Below, in pieces: positions 9,336 to 17,446 of a stretch of DNA of 35,849 bases. A program made the translations under genes and the position numbers. The stretch comes from Anaerolineales bacterium (GTDB lineage: Bacteria > Chloroflexota > Anaerolineae > Anaerolineales > UBA11579), in assembly GCA_016935415.1 (NCBI GenBank), contig JAFGRA010000070.1:1-35849 (forward strand), in the 5' to 3' direction. The notes beneath the pieces are model-generated. The model made no database searches. It had not been told where the DNA came from and worked only from the letters and a program-made list of their open reading frames with translations. Positions within the stretch are counted from its first letter, which is position 1. Every line of letters begins with the position of its first letter.

Positions 9336-10636
9336 CAGGCCAGCTCCTTCCAGGGCTGCTCGGCCCACTGCCGCTCTACGATGGCCCGCCCTAACGGCGT
9401 AACCCGCACCTCGAATTTACCTTTTCCGCCAGGGCGTATTTCCTGATTATCCAATAATTGTGGTGTAATGACATGGTAGCCCAATCCCAACGCCGCAATC
9501 GAAGCCAGCATGCCTTTTGGATTGCCATCACCGCCAAAGGCAACCGGATCGAGCAACAGTACGGTGGGCACGATCCCCTTACGGGTGAACAGCGCCGCCG
9601 TGTTCAGCCAATCCCCCTGGGTGGATGGCGTGATCAGGATCACACTGCTGCGGTGTCTGAGCGATGGGCGGGCACTTTCTAACAATTCCGCCAGCGAGTA
9701 CGCTCCGGCCTCCACCAAAGCCAAGTTGCGTAGAATTTCCCAGCGATGATCGTCACCCAGACTGGGTGGCAGCCACACCAATTCCCGACCGTGCATCACT
9801 AAACCGACCGATTGTCCGCCTTGTAAGCCGCGGTTTGCCAGCGAGGCCGCCAGGATAATGGCATGTTCCATGGTTGAATCTTCCCCCTCACCTACCTGCA
9901 CATGTTTATCCAGGTCGAGGAAAATCCACCAGTCACTGGAAGGTGTCGTTTCAAAAGTACGCACGAACAATTCGTTCTGACGCGCCGAGGTCGGCCAATG
10001 GATCAGGCGTAGGCTATCGCCGGGAAGATAATCACGCACTGTGGCGGCGCTGGTTGTTTCCTCCAACGCCTTGACACGCAAGCGGCCTTCGCCTGCGCGG
10101 CCGCCGGGAGCAATGTTGATCTCTGGTAGACTGACAATGGGTGGCGTGACCATCATGGTCGAGGAAGCAAAATAATCAATGCGCAGCGTGTAAAAACCCA
10201 GCGGATCGGCGGTTTCCAGGCTGGTCGGGCCTAGGATATACAACCCCCGCCGAGAACATGCCCCGGTCTTCAACCACGAGAGGCTGCCGCCTGCGCCAAC
10301 CGCTTGGACGATACTGGCATCATAGCCGGGCATGGTCGAGTGATCGATGACGGCAACCCACAAGGTAGGCACACGGCCATCATTGATGATCGTAAAGCGC
10401 TCGTGCAGGGCATCGCCCACCTGCGCCCAGCCAAAACGCATCTCGCGCACTAATGTAAGACCTTTGGCTAATTCTCGAATCCACAGGTAACTGATCAGCC
10501 AGGCACCCCCCAACGCAATCATCAATACCACCCATCCCTTATAGGGCGTGAGCAACTGCAACGCCAATAGCAAACCCAGCAAGAAGGGCAATAAACGGAG
10601 CTTGAATTGAATCTGGACATCGCGCGTTTGGCTCAT
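9335..10636 (-). CDS. DUF58 protein with two N-terminal membrane helices
   Basis: The 433-residue protein begins with two hydrophobic helices (residues about 12-50) and contains the DUF58 hallmark YLPGDSLRLIHWPTSAR followed by a von-Willebrand-A-like strand (WWIFLDLD). Proteins of this family are thought to work with MoxR AAA ATPases and transglutaminase-like partners in envelope or complex assembly. Its stop codon shares one base with the start of the TgpA-like gene, so the two are translationally coupled. The ATG at 10636 has no strong ribosome site upstream. The role is inferred from family and context. Confidence 0.87.
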   Translation of the reverse strand: MSQTRDVQIQFKLRLLPFLLGLLLALQLLTPYKGWVVLMIALGGAWLISYLWIRELAKGLTLVREMRFGWAQVGDALHERFTIINDGRVPTLWVAVIDHSTMPGYDASIVQAVGAGGSLSWLKTGACSRRGLYILGPTSLETADPLGFYTLRIDYFASSTMMVTPPIVSLPEINIAPGGRAGEGRLRVKALEETTSAATVRDYLPGDSLRLIHWPTSARQNELFVRTFETTPSSDWWIFLDLDKHVQVGEGEDSTMEHAIILAASLANRGLQGGQSVGLVMHGRELVWLPPSLGDDHRWEILRNLALVEAGAYSLAELLESARPSLRHRSSVILITPSTQGDWLNTAALFTRKGIVPTVLLLDPVAFGGDGNPKGMLASIAALGLGYHVITPQLLDNQEIRPGGKGKFEVRVTPLGRAIVERQWAEQPWKELA

Positions 10637-10759
10637 AGCATCATCATACTCGAATTGATCCCAATTACAAAATTATAGCGCAATCGAGCAAAACCTGAGC
10701 CTATTTTCACAAAGAGACTTTCCCCATTAAAAACTTAGTAAATTTGGCAGCTCAACGCT

Positions 10760-11314
10760 TCATTTGATCAGATTCAACGGGTTGACATTTTTCTCCAACT
10801 GCTTATCGTACACATTCAAATGCGTGTGGTAGCCACAATCGCGGCCAGCGCACGGACGTCCGGCCATATCGGTTGTGTATCCATTGTTACTCTCCGTTCC
10901 CACCACCTGCCCGATTTCCACCTGTTGGCCTTGGTTTACACTATAATTGCCATGCAGCATCAACACTTCATAATGCTCGTTCTCGATCACCAGCGTAGTA
11001 TTGCCGTATTGGTCGATGAATTTCGCACTGACCACACCATTGATCGGGGCGCGGATTTTGGCACCTTTCCCGGCCGCGATGTCAATTGCCAGGTGTCCAT
11101 ACGATTGGCCGTGCAAACCCTGCGTGAGTGTGTATTTATTATAGGGAGACGCAAAGGCATTATTATCGATCACCGATACCTGCGCCTGCGCAACCTGTAT
11201 TCCCCCAGTATTGACCGCTGATGCGCTAATCACGTCCGTCATCAGCCGGATGAACAGGAAACCCATAAAGATGATTGCCGCCAGTGTAATTCCATCTATT
11301 CGCTTGCCAAGCAT
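10760..11314 (-). CDS. M23-family peptidase (LytM/lysostaphin-like), membrane-anchored
   Basis: A 184-residue protein with one N-terminal membrane helix (residues about 7-28) and an extracytoplasmic M23 domain. The zinc-site motifs are visible: HxxxD in GHLAIDIA and HxH in YHTHLNVY, so it should be active against peptidoglycan cross-bridges or act as an amidase activator. Two cysteines (GRPCAGRDCGY) sit just before the HxH and may form a disulfide. A TTG at 11353 opens the frame, but the ATG at 11314 has GAGAGGT upstream and is preferred. A promoter and a palindrome lie directly upstream (11348-11392). Confidence 0.85.
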   Translation of the reverse strand: MLGKRIDGITLAAIIFMGFLFIRLMTDVISASAVNTGGIQVAQAQVSVIDNNAFASPYNKYTLTQGLHGQSYGHLAIDIAAGKGAKIRAPINGVVSAKFIDQYGNTTLVIENEHYEVLMLHGNYSVNQGQQVEIGQVVGTESNNGYTTDMAGRPCAGRDCGYHTHLNVYDKQLEKNVNPLNLIK

Positions 11315-11347
11315 CGTTTTACCTCTCAAAATTAAAGTTAACGAATA

Positions 11348-11359
11348 GAACAATTGTTC
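11348..11359. promoter_or_regulatory. Perfect 12-base palindrome at the predicted transcription start (operator-like)
   Basis: GAACAATTGTTC is fully palindromic and covers the expected start point of the M23 gene promoter. It fits the GAAC-N4-GTTC pattern of Gram-positive-type LexA boxes. Function is inference only. Confidence 0.4.
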
Positions 11360-11363
11360 CAGT

Positions 11364-11392
11364 ATTATATCACGCTGGTTTACTGTTGTACA
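11364..11392 (-). promoter_or_regulatory. Putative promoter of the M23 peptidase gene
   Basis: Minus strand: TGTACA (11392-11387), 17-base spacer, perfect TATAAT (11369-11364). The remaining stretch up to 11578 shows no gene, only plain intergenic DNA with a loose repeat of tgtctac around 11531-11554. Confidence 0.6.
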
Positions 11393-11578
11393 GAAATTGG
11401 TTTGGATTGTCCTCCAGAAAAGTTTTTAAGCACAAAGGGCGCGTAGGAACGCAGAGCTTATCCAAAAAATTATTGGGCGGCCGTCTGGAAAAGCAAGCTT
11501 ACAACCTAAGAATTCGATTGCGTGTATACCTGTCTACCTGCATTCTTGTCTACTTTCCCCCGCTCATTGACCCCTTCC

Positions 11579-12688
11579 TTACGGCAAAACTTCAAGCGGA
11601 TCGATCTGTTCCCCATCGGCGCGCACCTCGAAGTGCATATGCAGCCCCATCGAGCTATTCACATTGCCACCCAGACCCAGCACCTGGCCTTGCTCCCCAC
11701 TATTGCCGCAATGCACCAGTACCTCGCTCAAGTGGGCGTACACCGTCTGGATGCCATTACCGTGATCGACCATCACGGTCAGACCATAGCCGCCATTGGC
11801 CCACCCGGCAAATACTACCACCCCAGCGTCGGCAAATACGATCTCTTCGCCATCCACCACGGCCAGGTCAACGCCTTCATGCCCTTCCCAGAAAGTGTTG
11901 CCGCGCACCCCATGGCTCACCGTCGGCCAAATCAAGCTGCCACTGCCCTCCGGCCCATCATAGCCGCCAAAGCATGCCCCGCTGCCATATTCGTAGCGCT
12001 TATCCACACTTGGAGTGCGGTCAATACTCGGCAGCACGAAGCGCTCGAATGCACGTTCCCCACCCGGAATCATGATCCAGGTTCCCGGAGCTACATATAA
12101 AGTTTCTGCATCGATCTGGTTCTCAGGCCATTCTAAAATGGTTTCTTCAGTTCTGCCAAAGATGGCGGCCACGCCGGGAAGTGAGTCGGCGCTCTGCCAT
12201 TGGTAATAAACGCCATCCACCGGCGGGATTTGCAACTGCATTCCGGTACGCAGAAAATCCGGATTATCGTTCAGTAAATCGTAATTGGCCCAAAGCACAG
12301 ACCTCGGGTCCAGGTCATAACGTTCCGCAACCGCCTCCAACGCGTCACCTTCCTGAACCATATAGGTCACAAATTCGCTACGGCGCTGCGGCGGGTTGGT
12401 CGGTTCTGGCGTAAGTGAAACCGCCAGCGTAGGCGTGCGTTTCGGGCGGCTGGTTGCCGTCGCGTCTGAGGCAGGATTAGGAATGGGGGTATTAAAAACC
12501 GGGCGCTCTGGCGTAGATGCTGCTACCAAAGGAGCATCGAGCACACCAAAACGCCGCAATCCAAGATAGATCGCTAAAACAACCATCCCCAGGGCCAATA
12601 TCCAGGCACCCAGGGATAGCCAGCGATTCAAACGATTATCGTTATCTTCAGGTGAAGCTAAATTATTGGGGTGGTTTTTATCGTCCAC
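11579..12688 (-). CDS. LysM plus M23 peptidase, single-pass membrane protein
   Basis: The 369-residue protein has a cytoplasmic N terminus, a membrane helix at about 25-46, a Thr/Pro-rich linker, a LysM peptidoglycan-binding module (TYMVQEGDALEAVAERY to QLQIPP, about 108-158) and a C-terminal M23 domain with HEGVD and HMHFEV zinc-ligand motifs, both intact. It likely cuts or remodels peptidoglycan at the cell surface. The start is a GTG at 12688, 18 bases after the rho stop, so it may be cotranscribed with rho; there is no good ribosome site, and coupling to rho translation is possible. No in-frame ATG exists before the membrane helix. Confidence 0.86.
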   Translation of the reverse strand: MDDKNHPNNLASPEDNDNRLNRWLSLGAWILALGMVVLAIYLGLRRFGVLDAPLVAASTPERPVFNTPIPNPASDATATSRPKRTPTLAVSLTPEPTNPPQRRSEFVTYMVQEGDALEAVAERYDLDPRSVLWANYDLLNDNPDFLRTGMQLQIPPVDGVYYQWQSADSLPGVAAIFGRTEETILEWPENQIDAETLYVAPGTWIMIPGGERAFERFVLPSIDRTPSVDKRYEYGSGACFGGYDGPEGSGSLIWPTVSHGVRGNTFWEGHEGVDLAVVDGEEIVFADAGVVVFAGWANGGYGLTVMVDHGNGIQTVYAHLSEVLVHCGNSGEQGQVLGLGGNVNSSMGLHMHFEVRADGEQIDPLEVLP

Positions 12689-12706
12689 TGCAGAAGGGCT
12701 TTACGC

Positions 12707-13978
12707 CTAGGCAGTCAGCGCCTCGAGGAATTCGATATTGGAATCCGTCTTGGCTAACTGCTGCAAGATCGCTTCAGTGGCTGCGGTTGTGCCCATTCCG
12801 GCCCCCTGCGGTGGGTCAGAAACCATCTGGCCAAACATGCGGCGCAATAACCACACGCGCTGGGTGATATCCGGGCCGAGCAGTAATTCCTCTCGGCGGG
12901 TGGAAGAACGATCCACATCGATAGCCGGGAAGATGCGGCGCTCTTGCAGTTTACGGGACAGGTGCAGTTCCATGTTGCCGGTACCCTTGAATTCTTCATA
13001 GACCACGTCGTCCATGCGCGAACCGGTGTCAACCAGGCAGGTAGCGCAAATCGTCAGCGAGCCGCCTTCTTCGATATTACGGGCCGCACCAAAGAAACGC
13101 TTGGGTGGATACAATGCCGAAGGATCGATACCGCCGGAAAGTGTGCGCCCAGAGGGGGTCACCACTAAGTTATAGGCGCGTGCCAGGCGGGTGATCGAGT
13201 CCAGCAGAATGACCACATCGCGGCCCATTTCCACCAGGCGCTTGGCGCGTTCCAACACCATTTCAGCCACACGTACGTGTGAGGTCACCGGTTCGTCGAA
13301 GGTGGACGAAATCACTTCGGCATCCACCGAGCGATCCATGTCGGTCACCTCTTCCGGGCGCTCACCGATCAGAGCAACCATCAAATGTACGTCATTGTAT
13401 TTGGTTGAGATCGAGTTAGCAATTTGCTTGAGGATCGTAGTCTTACCAGATTTGGGGGGAGAAACGATCAAGCCACGCTGGCCGCGGCCAATCGGGGCAA
13501 TCAGGTTGATCATCCGTGGGGCTAGTTCGCGGCGGTCGGTTTCCAGGTCGAAGCGTTCTTCCGGGAAGATCGGCACCAGCGATTCAAAACGCGGGCGGCG
13601 TTTGGCATCTTCCGGCTGTACCATGTTCACGCTCTCGACTTTGAGCAAGCCGTAGTGTTTTTCGGATTCGCGCGGCGGGCGCACGTGCCCAATGATCAGA
13701 TCGCCATTACGCAAACCATAACGCCGAATCTGGGTTTGGGAAACATAGACATCATCCGGTCCACCCTGGTAATGATTGGAACGCAGGAAACCAACACCTT
13801 CATTCATAATTTCAAGGATGCCACCGCGCACTTCCAGGCCATCCTTCTCGGCCTGAACCCGCCTGATGTTCATCATCAGGTCTTCTTTCTTCAGACGCGT
13901 AGAACGCGGGATATCCATGTCTTTCGCCATTTGGCGCAGTTCTGCCAAAGGTTTCATTTCAAGTTCTGCAACATTCAT
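12707..13978 (-). CDS. rho: Transcription termination factor Rho
   Basis: A 423-residue RNA-dependent ATPase/helicase that ends transcription. The N-terminal helical domain (LKKEDLMMNI), the cold-shock-like RNA-binding domain (GFLRS to YVSQTQIRRYGLRNGD, about 50-95) and the RecA-like motor are in normal order. Walker A is PPKSGKT at 174-180, followed by the Walker B region with VVILLDSITRLARAYN and the Q-loop and R-loop region (SGGIDPSALYPPKRFFGAARN). Length is typical with no long N-terminal insertion. ATG 13978 has GAGAGA upstream. A very good promoter sits at 14131-14159, giving a leader of about 145 bases, which would allow autoregulation as in other bacteria. Confidence 0.97.
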   Translation of the reverse strand: MNVAELEMKPLAELRQMAKDMDIPRSTRLKKEDLMMNIRRVQAEKDGLEVRGGILEIMNEGVGFLRSNHYQGGPDDVYVSQTQIRRYGLRNGDLIIGHVRPPRESEKHYGLLKVESVNMVQPEDAKRRPRFESLVPIFPEERFDLETDRRELAPRMINLIAPIGRGQRGLIVSPPKSGKTTILKQIANSISTKYNDVHLMVALIGERPEEVTDMDRSVDAEVISSTFDEPVTSHVRVAEMVLERAKRLVEMGRDVVILLDSITRLARAYNLVVTPSGRTLSGGIDPSALYPPKRFFGAARNIEEGGSLTICATCLVDTGSRMDDVVYEEFKGTGNMELHLSRKLQERRIFPAIDVDRSSTRREELLLGPDITQRVWLLRRMFGQMVSDPPQGAGMGTTAATEAILQQLAKTDSNIEFLEALTA

Positions 13979-14130
13979 ATTAAGTCTCTCTGTTAAATGG
14001 TATAGGGGATATAAGCTCTCATCTAGGCCGTCAGTTACTTCCCCAGAGCAAACGGCATACAGCAGATATTCCGTAGTGTGTAAAAAATCAAGGGCAAAAT
14101 TAAGACACCAACAGGGGAATTAGTAAGCAC

Positions 14131-14159
14131 ATTATAGCGTAAATAAATCTAAAGAGCAA
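14131..14159 (-). promoter_or_regulatory. Putative promoter of rho
   Basis: Minus strand TTGCTC (14159-14154), 17-base spacer, perfect TATAAT (14136-14131). It is the only strong match in the gap between the Nudix gene and rho. Confidence 0.7.
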
Positions 14160-14219
14160 GCGATTTTACTTATTTGATACTTAACATGCCTGCAAAGTTG
14201 AAATCAGCCTGAATGGCCG

Positions 14220-14753
14220 TCAATCGTCCAGCACCAACGTCCGCGCCAGCGCCAACGCCGCGATTGTCTTGCCATCATAGATCTCACCGGTCGCTAGCAT
14301 GGCGTAGACCTGCTCCACCGGGAATTTTACAACTTCAATATACTCATCCGCATCTTGCGGCAGCGGGTCGTGAGCCAGACCAGTCGCCAGGAATACGTAC
14401 ATGTATTCCGTCGAATAACCCGGGGAGGTATAGAAAGCACCAAGCTGTTCGATTTTGGCAGCGGAATAACCAATTTCTTCGCGCACTTCCCGATAGGCAC
14501 AATCTACCGGCGCTTCATCCTTCCCCAACGTTCCCGCGGGCAGTTCCAGGATCATTCTCCCCGCCGAATGCCGGTATTGGTTTACGAAAAAGACATTCCC
14601 TTCCCCATCCACCGGCACGATCGTTACCGCCCCAGGATGAACCAACAAGTCAAATTTAGCCTGACGTCCATCAGGGTAGTCCACCGTATCCCGGCGGATC
14701 TGAAAAGCTGGCCCCTGAAAAACAATTTCCGAATCGGATACCGAAAATTTCAC
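14220..14753 (-). CDS. Nudix hydrolase, ADP-ribose pyrophosphatase type
   Basis: A 177-residue enzyme expected to split ADP-ribose into AMP and ribose 5-phosphate. The Nudix box is a perfect match to GX5EX7REUXEEXGU at Gly74-Tyr96 (REVREEIGY end). A proline (Pro111) follows 16 residues after the box glycine, the signature used to tell ADP-ribose pyrophosphatases from other Nudix enzymes. The start is a GTG at 14753 with TAGGAG five bases upstream; there is no better ATG. It stands between rho and the LysM lipoprotein on the same strand but is separated from both, so an operon is not evident. Confidence 0.9.
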   Translation of the reverse strand: MKFSVSDSEIVFQGPAFQIRRDTVDYPDGRQAKFDLLVHPGAVTIVPVDGEGNVFFVNQYRHSAGRMILELPAGTLGKDEAPVDCAYREVREEIGYSAAKIEQLGAFYTSPGYSTEYMYVFLATGLAHDPLPQDADEYIEVVKFPVEQVYAMLATGEIYDGKTIAALALARTLVLDD

Positions 14754-14777
14754 AGCTACTCCTAAAATAGTAAAGCG

Positions 14778-14813
14778 AGGGCAGTTGGTAGCGAACTACC
14801 ATACCCACCCTCA
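14778..14813 (-). terminator. Hairpin with a UUCG tetraloop, probable terminator of the LysM lipoprotein gene
   Basis: Read on the minus strand, GGTAG-TTCG-CTACC (14801-14788) forms the top of a longer stem closed by GAGGG/CCCTC (14813-14778). The T-tract after it is weak (GCTTTACTATTTT). Confidence 0.5.
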
Positions 14814-14842
14814 CCAGCAATCATACTTATGCGAAGTACAGC

Positions 14843-15463
14843 TTACGGAATCTGGATATTCTCACCGGCAGGCAATGTCCAATTGATACCTTTGCCGTTG
14901 GCCTGAGCGATCTGCTCGGGGGAGACATCCCCAAACTCACAGGCCACACTGTAAAGCGTATCACCGGCTTGCACCCGATACGTGGTCGGGTGATTCAACA
15001 AGGAGCGATCACCCGCAAAAGGCGGGGCGTCACTGGGAATTCGCAGCTCCAAACCAGCCGGGAAAACGCCGTTCAACCCCAACCCGTTATAATTCAGCAA
15101 GGTAACGGCATTGACATCGAAGCGCCGGGCAATGCAGAAGGGATGTTCACCCTTATGCAAAGTGTAGGAGCCGGGGACTTCAATTTCGTCAACCTCAACG
15201 GCTGTCGATTCAACTGTCGGCTCTGGCGTATTGGTGACGACCACTGCTGTCGGTTCCGGCGTTGTTTCTGCCTCCCCACCTCCGGCGCCATCCAACGCTG
15301 CTTCGGCGGTTTCGGTCAGGCCCATGTTGAAAATCTCGCTCATCTGATTGTCAATCGAAGTCGCGGTAGCCGCAGGAGCTTCGGATAATGGTCTGTTGCA
15401 TGAAGCCGCCAACAAAGCCACCAGCATAAAGGTGACCAGTAGGATAATTCTTTTCTTTCCCAT
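14843..15463 (-). CDS. Lipoprotein with two LysM modules
   Basis: The product has a basic start (MGKKRIILL), a hydrophobic stretch and a lipobox-like LLAASC, so it should be a lipid-anchored surface protein. An Ala/Thr/Glu-rich linker precedes two LysM modules: YTLHKGEHPFCIARRF to LELRIPSDA, and YRVQAGDTLYSVACEF to the C-terminal ENIQIP. LysM modules bind peptidoglycan glycan chains, and the protein has no enzymatic domain. An upstream ATG at 15481 is in frame, but the one at 15463 has GGAG at suitable spacing. A promoter matches at 15554-15582, and a hairpin follows the stop. Confidence 0.85.
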   Translation of the reverse strand: MGKKRIILLVTFMLVALLAASCNRPLSEAPAATATSIDNQMSEIFNMGLTETAEAALDGAGGGEAETTPEPTAVVVTNTPEPTVESTAVEVDEIEVPGSYTLHKGEHPFCIARRFDVNAVTLLNYNGLGLNGVFPAGLELRIPSDAPPFAGDRSLLNHPTTYRVQAGDTLYSVACEFGDVSPEQIAQANGKGINWTLPAGENIQIP

Positions 15464-15553
15464 GTTTTTCTCCACTTTCATGGCACAGGCCTTCTATTTC
15501 CTAAAGCCGGATAACAAAGATTTCAGCACTGTTAGATATGAACTTTCGATTCG

Positions 15554-15582
15554 ATACTAGCATAGGCCCGAATCCACGTCAA
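15554..15582 (-). promoter_or_regulatory. Putative promoter of the LysM lipoprotein gene
   Basis: Minus strand TTGACG (15582-15577), 17-base spacer, TAGTAT (15559-15554). Confidence 0.55.
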
Positions 15583-15662
15583 GCGAGAATGCAGACCAAT
15601 TTCATGACGGTTCCTCACCCTAAGATCGTGCAAGATTTATGCCCGGGAATCCAACCCCATGC

Positions 15663-15701
15663 TGTTAAAAACATACCTCCCGGCAATAATACCGGGAGGT
15701 A
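15663..15701 (-). terminator. Rho-independent terminator of the mevalonate operon
   Basis: A 10-base perfect stem (TACCTCCCGG/CCGGGAGGTA, 15674-15701, 8-base loop) is followed on the minus strand by TGTTTTTAAC. It lies about 30 bases after the DUF35 stop codon. Confidence 0.85.
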
Positions 15702-15730
15702 ATAAGGAAACGAAAAAAGCTGTTGTTTGC

Positions 15731-16138
15731 TCAGACAGCTGCTTTCAAAACAGGGCGGAACTTGTACCCATACACCAACATACCGCGTTCATCTGTTGCC
15801 GAGCGCAGGCGGCGGGTGACCATCTCTACCGGCATCCCGACTTCGACATCGCGGTTTTCCAGGTCGGTAAGCTGGGCTGTAACCAGCGGGCCTTCTTCCA
15901 ATTTGACCATTGCAACCGTATAAGGCGCAACGTCTTCATAGCCTGCCGGGGGATTGTAAACGGTCGTGTACGAATATACTTCGCCGCGGCCGCTGAATGT
16001 GTACAAAGTTTTGGCTTCTTCGCCGCATTCCGGGCAAATGTCACGCGGTGGGAATACCTTCGCGTCACAGTGTTCGCAAACTTCACCAACCAATGCGTAA
16101 CGTTGTTTCTTCAAGCGCCAGTGTCGTGGAATGTCCAT
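15731..16138 (-). CDS. DUF35 zinc-ribbon/OB-fold protein, partner of thiolase and HMG-CoA synthase
   Basis: A 135-residue protein with an N-terminal zinc ribbon (CEHC at 21-24 and CPEC at 35-38) and a C-terminal OB-fold (GRGEVYSYTTVY onward). In archaea, DUF35 proteins sit in the same cluster as thiolase and HMG-CoA synthase and form a bridge in the complex that passes acetoacetyl-CoA from one enzyme to the other. The gene is the last of the operon, 126 bases after the thiolase homologue and just before a terminator. The start at 16138 is chosen because AAGGAGAG precedes it; the frame extends upstream without a ribosome site. Role inferred from family and gene order. Confidence 0.88.
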   Translation of the reverse strand: MDIPRHWRLKKQRYALVGEVCEHCDAKVFPPRDICPECGEEAKTLYTFSGRGEVYSYTTVYNPPAGYEDVAPYTVAMVKLEEGPLVTAQLTDLENRDVEVGMPVEMVTRRLRSATDERGMLVYGYKFRPVLKAAV

Positions 16139-16264
16139 GATAATTGCTCTCCTTACAGTAAAAACTGCAAAATCTTTTAGAACCTGTAATTTCAAGTATA
16201 GTTTAGGTTCTTTTCTCTATCAGAAACTATCAGACTGCAATTTATCGTGCCGATTGACACAAAT

Positions 16265-17434
16265 CTAATCTTTTTCGATTAATTGCAAGATATGTGTTGC
16301 CACTGTAGCCGCCGGACCGCCCATCGATTGGACCAGAGCTGTCTTGGCCTCCGCGACCTGATTATCACCAGCCTGGCCGCGTAATTGCAGTGCCGCTTCG
16401 ACTACTTGATAAACACCAGTTGCACCGCCGGGATTGCCACGCGCCTTCAGGCCGCCAAATGTGGTGATCGGCAGCTTGCCTTGCAAACTGATCGCGCCGT
16501 TCTCGGCCAGCTTCCAACCTTCGCCCTGTCCGGCAAAACCGGCTGCTTCCAGTGACAAGGCCGAATAGATCGAGAAAGCATCAAAAAGCTCGAAGAAATC
16601 CAGATCCTCAATGCTAAGATCGGCCTGCTTGAGAGCGCGTTCGACCGACAAGCGCGCCGCGCTGAACAGCAACGGGTTGGGGCGGTCGTGCAACGCCAAC
16701 GTATCCGTCGCCACACTGGAAGCAGTGATTGCGATCAGCGGATGCGGGAATTTTTCCGGTAGTAATTCGCGACGGGTCAACAAGATTGCCGCCGCGCCAT
16801 CGGCGTTGGGGGCAATGTCGAACATATTCATTGGGTCGCTTACCGGGCCAACCTTGGCGTAGGTTTCCGCTTTGATCGCTTGCCGGAACATGGCATTGGG
16901 ATTAGCAACACCGTTAGCGTGCGAAGTGACCGGGAAACCGGCAAACGCGTCTCGGGAGACGCCGTATTCATGCATATAACGGCGCATCAACAGGGCTGCC
17001 TGAGATGTGGCCGTCATACCTTGTTCGGCTTCGTAATCCGCATCAGTAAGCGATCCCATCGCCGCTTCTACATTGGCATCCGTCTGATCGGTCAATTTTT
17101 CAGCACCGACGACCAGAGCCGTATCCACCATGCCCGAAGCCACCGCCAGGTATCCGAAACGCAAGGCCAAGCCCCCCGAGGCTCCGGCAGCTTCGACTGT
17201 CGAAGCTTCGATGCCCTGCAACCCGGAAAAGTCAGCCACCAGTGTCCCCAGATGCGATTGGTGCGAAAGTGCCGCGCCCAGCATATTGCCGACATATAAT
17301 GCCTGCGGCCGCAGTCCGGCCGCGTCGGCACGCGCTTTTTCTACAGCAAAAAAGGCCAGCTCACGCAGCGAAATATCCCAGTGTTCGCCTACTTCAGTCT
17401 GGCCGATACCAGCAATTACAACATCATGCTTCAT
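16265..17434 (-). CDS. Thiolase homologue lacking catalytic residues, in mevalonate operon
   Basis: A 389-residue protein with the full length and order of the archaeal/SCP-x-like thiolase family (start VVIAGIGQTEVGEH, middle ANPNAMFR, end GGLKARG). Active thiolases carry a nucleophilic Cys in ACASG, a His in an HDAF/HDCF motif and a His in GHP. Here these are Gly84 (AAGASGG), Phe284 (ELFDAF) and Asn334 (GNPGGATG), checked codon by codon, and the protein has no cysteine anywhere. Claisen condensation or thiolysis by the normal route is therefore unlikely. The reading frame is intact, so it is not an ordinary pseudogene. It lies 12 bases after HMG-CoA synthase. A scaffold or CoA-binding role is inferred. 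Confidence 0.88.
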   Translation of the reverse strand: MKHDVVIAGIGQTEVGEHWDISLRELAFFAVEKARADAAGLRPQALYVGNMLGAALSHQSHLGTLVADFSGLQGIEASTVEAAGASGGLALRFGYLAVASGMVDTALVVGAEKLTDQTDANVEAAMGSLTDADYEAEQGMTATSQAALLMRRYMHEYGVSRDAFAGFPVTSHANGVANPNAMFRQAIKAETYAKVGPVSDPMNMFDIAPNADGAAAILLTRRELLPEKFPHPLIAITASSVATDTLALHDRPNPLLFSAARLSVERALKQADLSIEDLDFFELFDAFSIYSALSLEAAGFAGQGEGWKLAENGAISLQGKLPITTFGGLKARGNPGGATGVYQVVEAALQLRGQAGDNQVAEAKTALVQSMGGPAATVATHILQLIEKD

Positions 17435-17446
17435 TGTATTTATTTC

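Noticed and set aside
11520-11560. Repeated tgtctac in the gap before the LysM/M23 gene
   Set aside because: Only two exact copies with irregular spacing; it does not keep the 7-base period seen at 689-823.
16265-17434. Thiolase homologue as a pseudogene
   Set aside because: The frame is intact over the full family length, the flanking motifs are conserved and it sits in a tight operon, so a decayed gene is less likely than a repurposed one.
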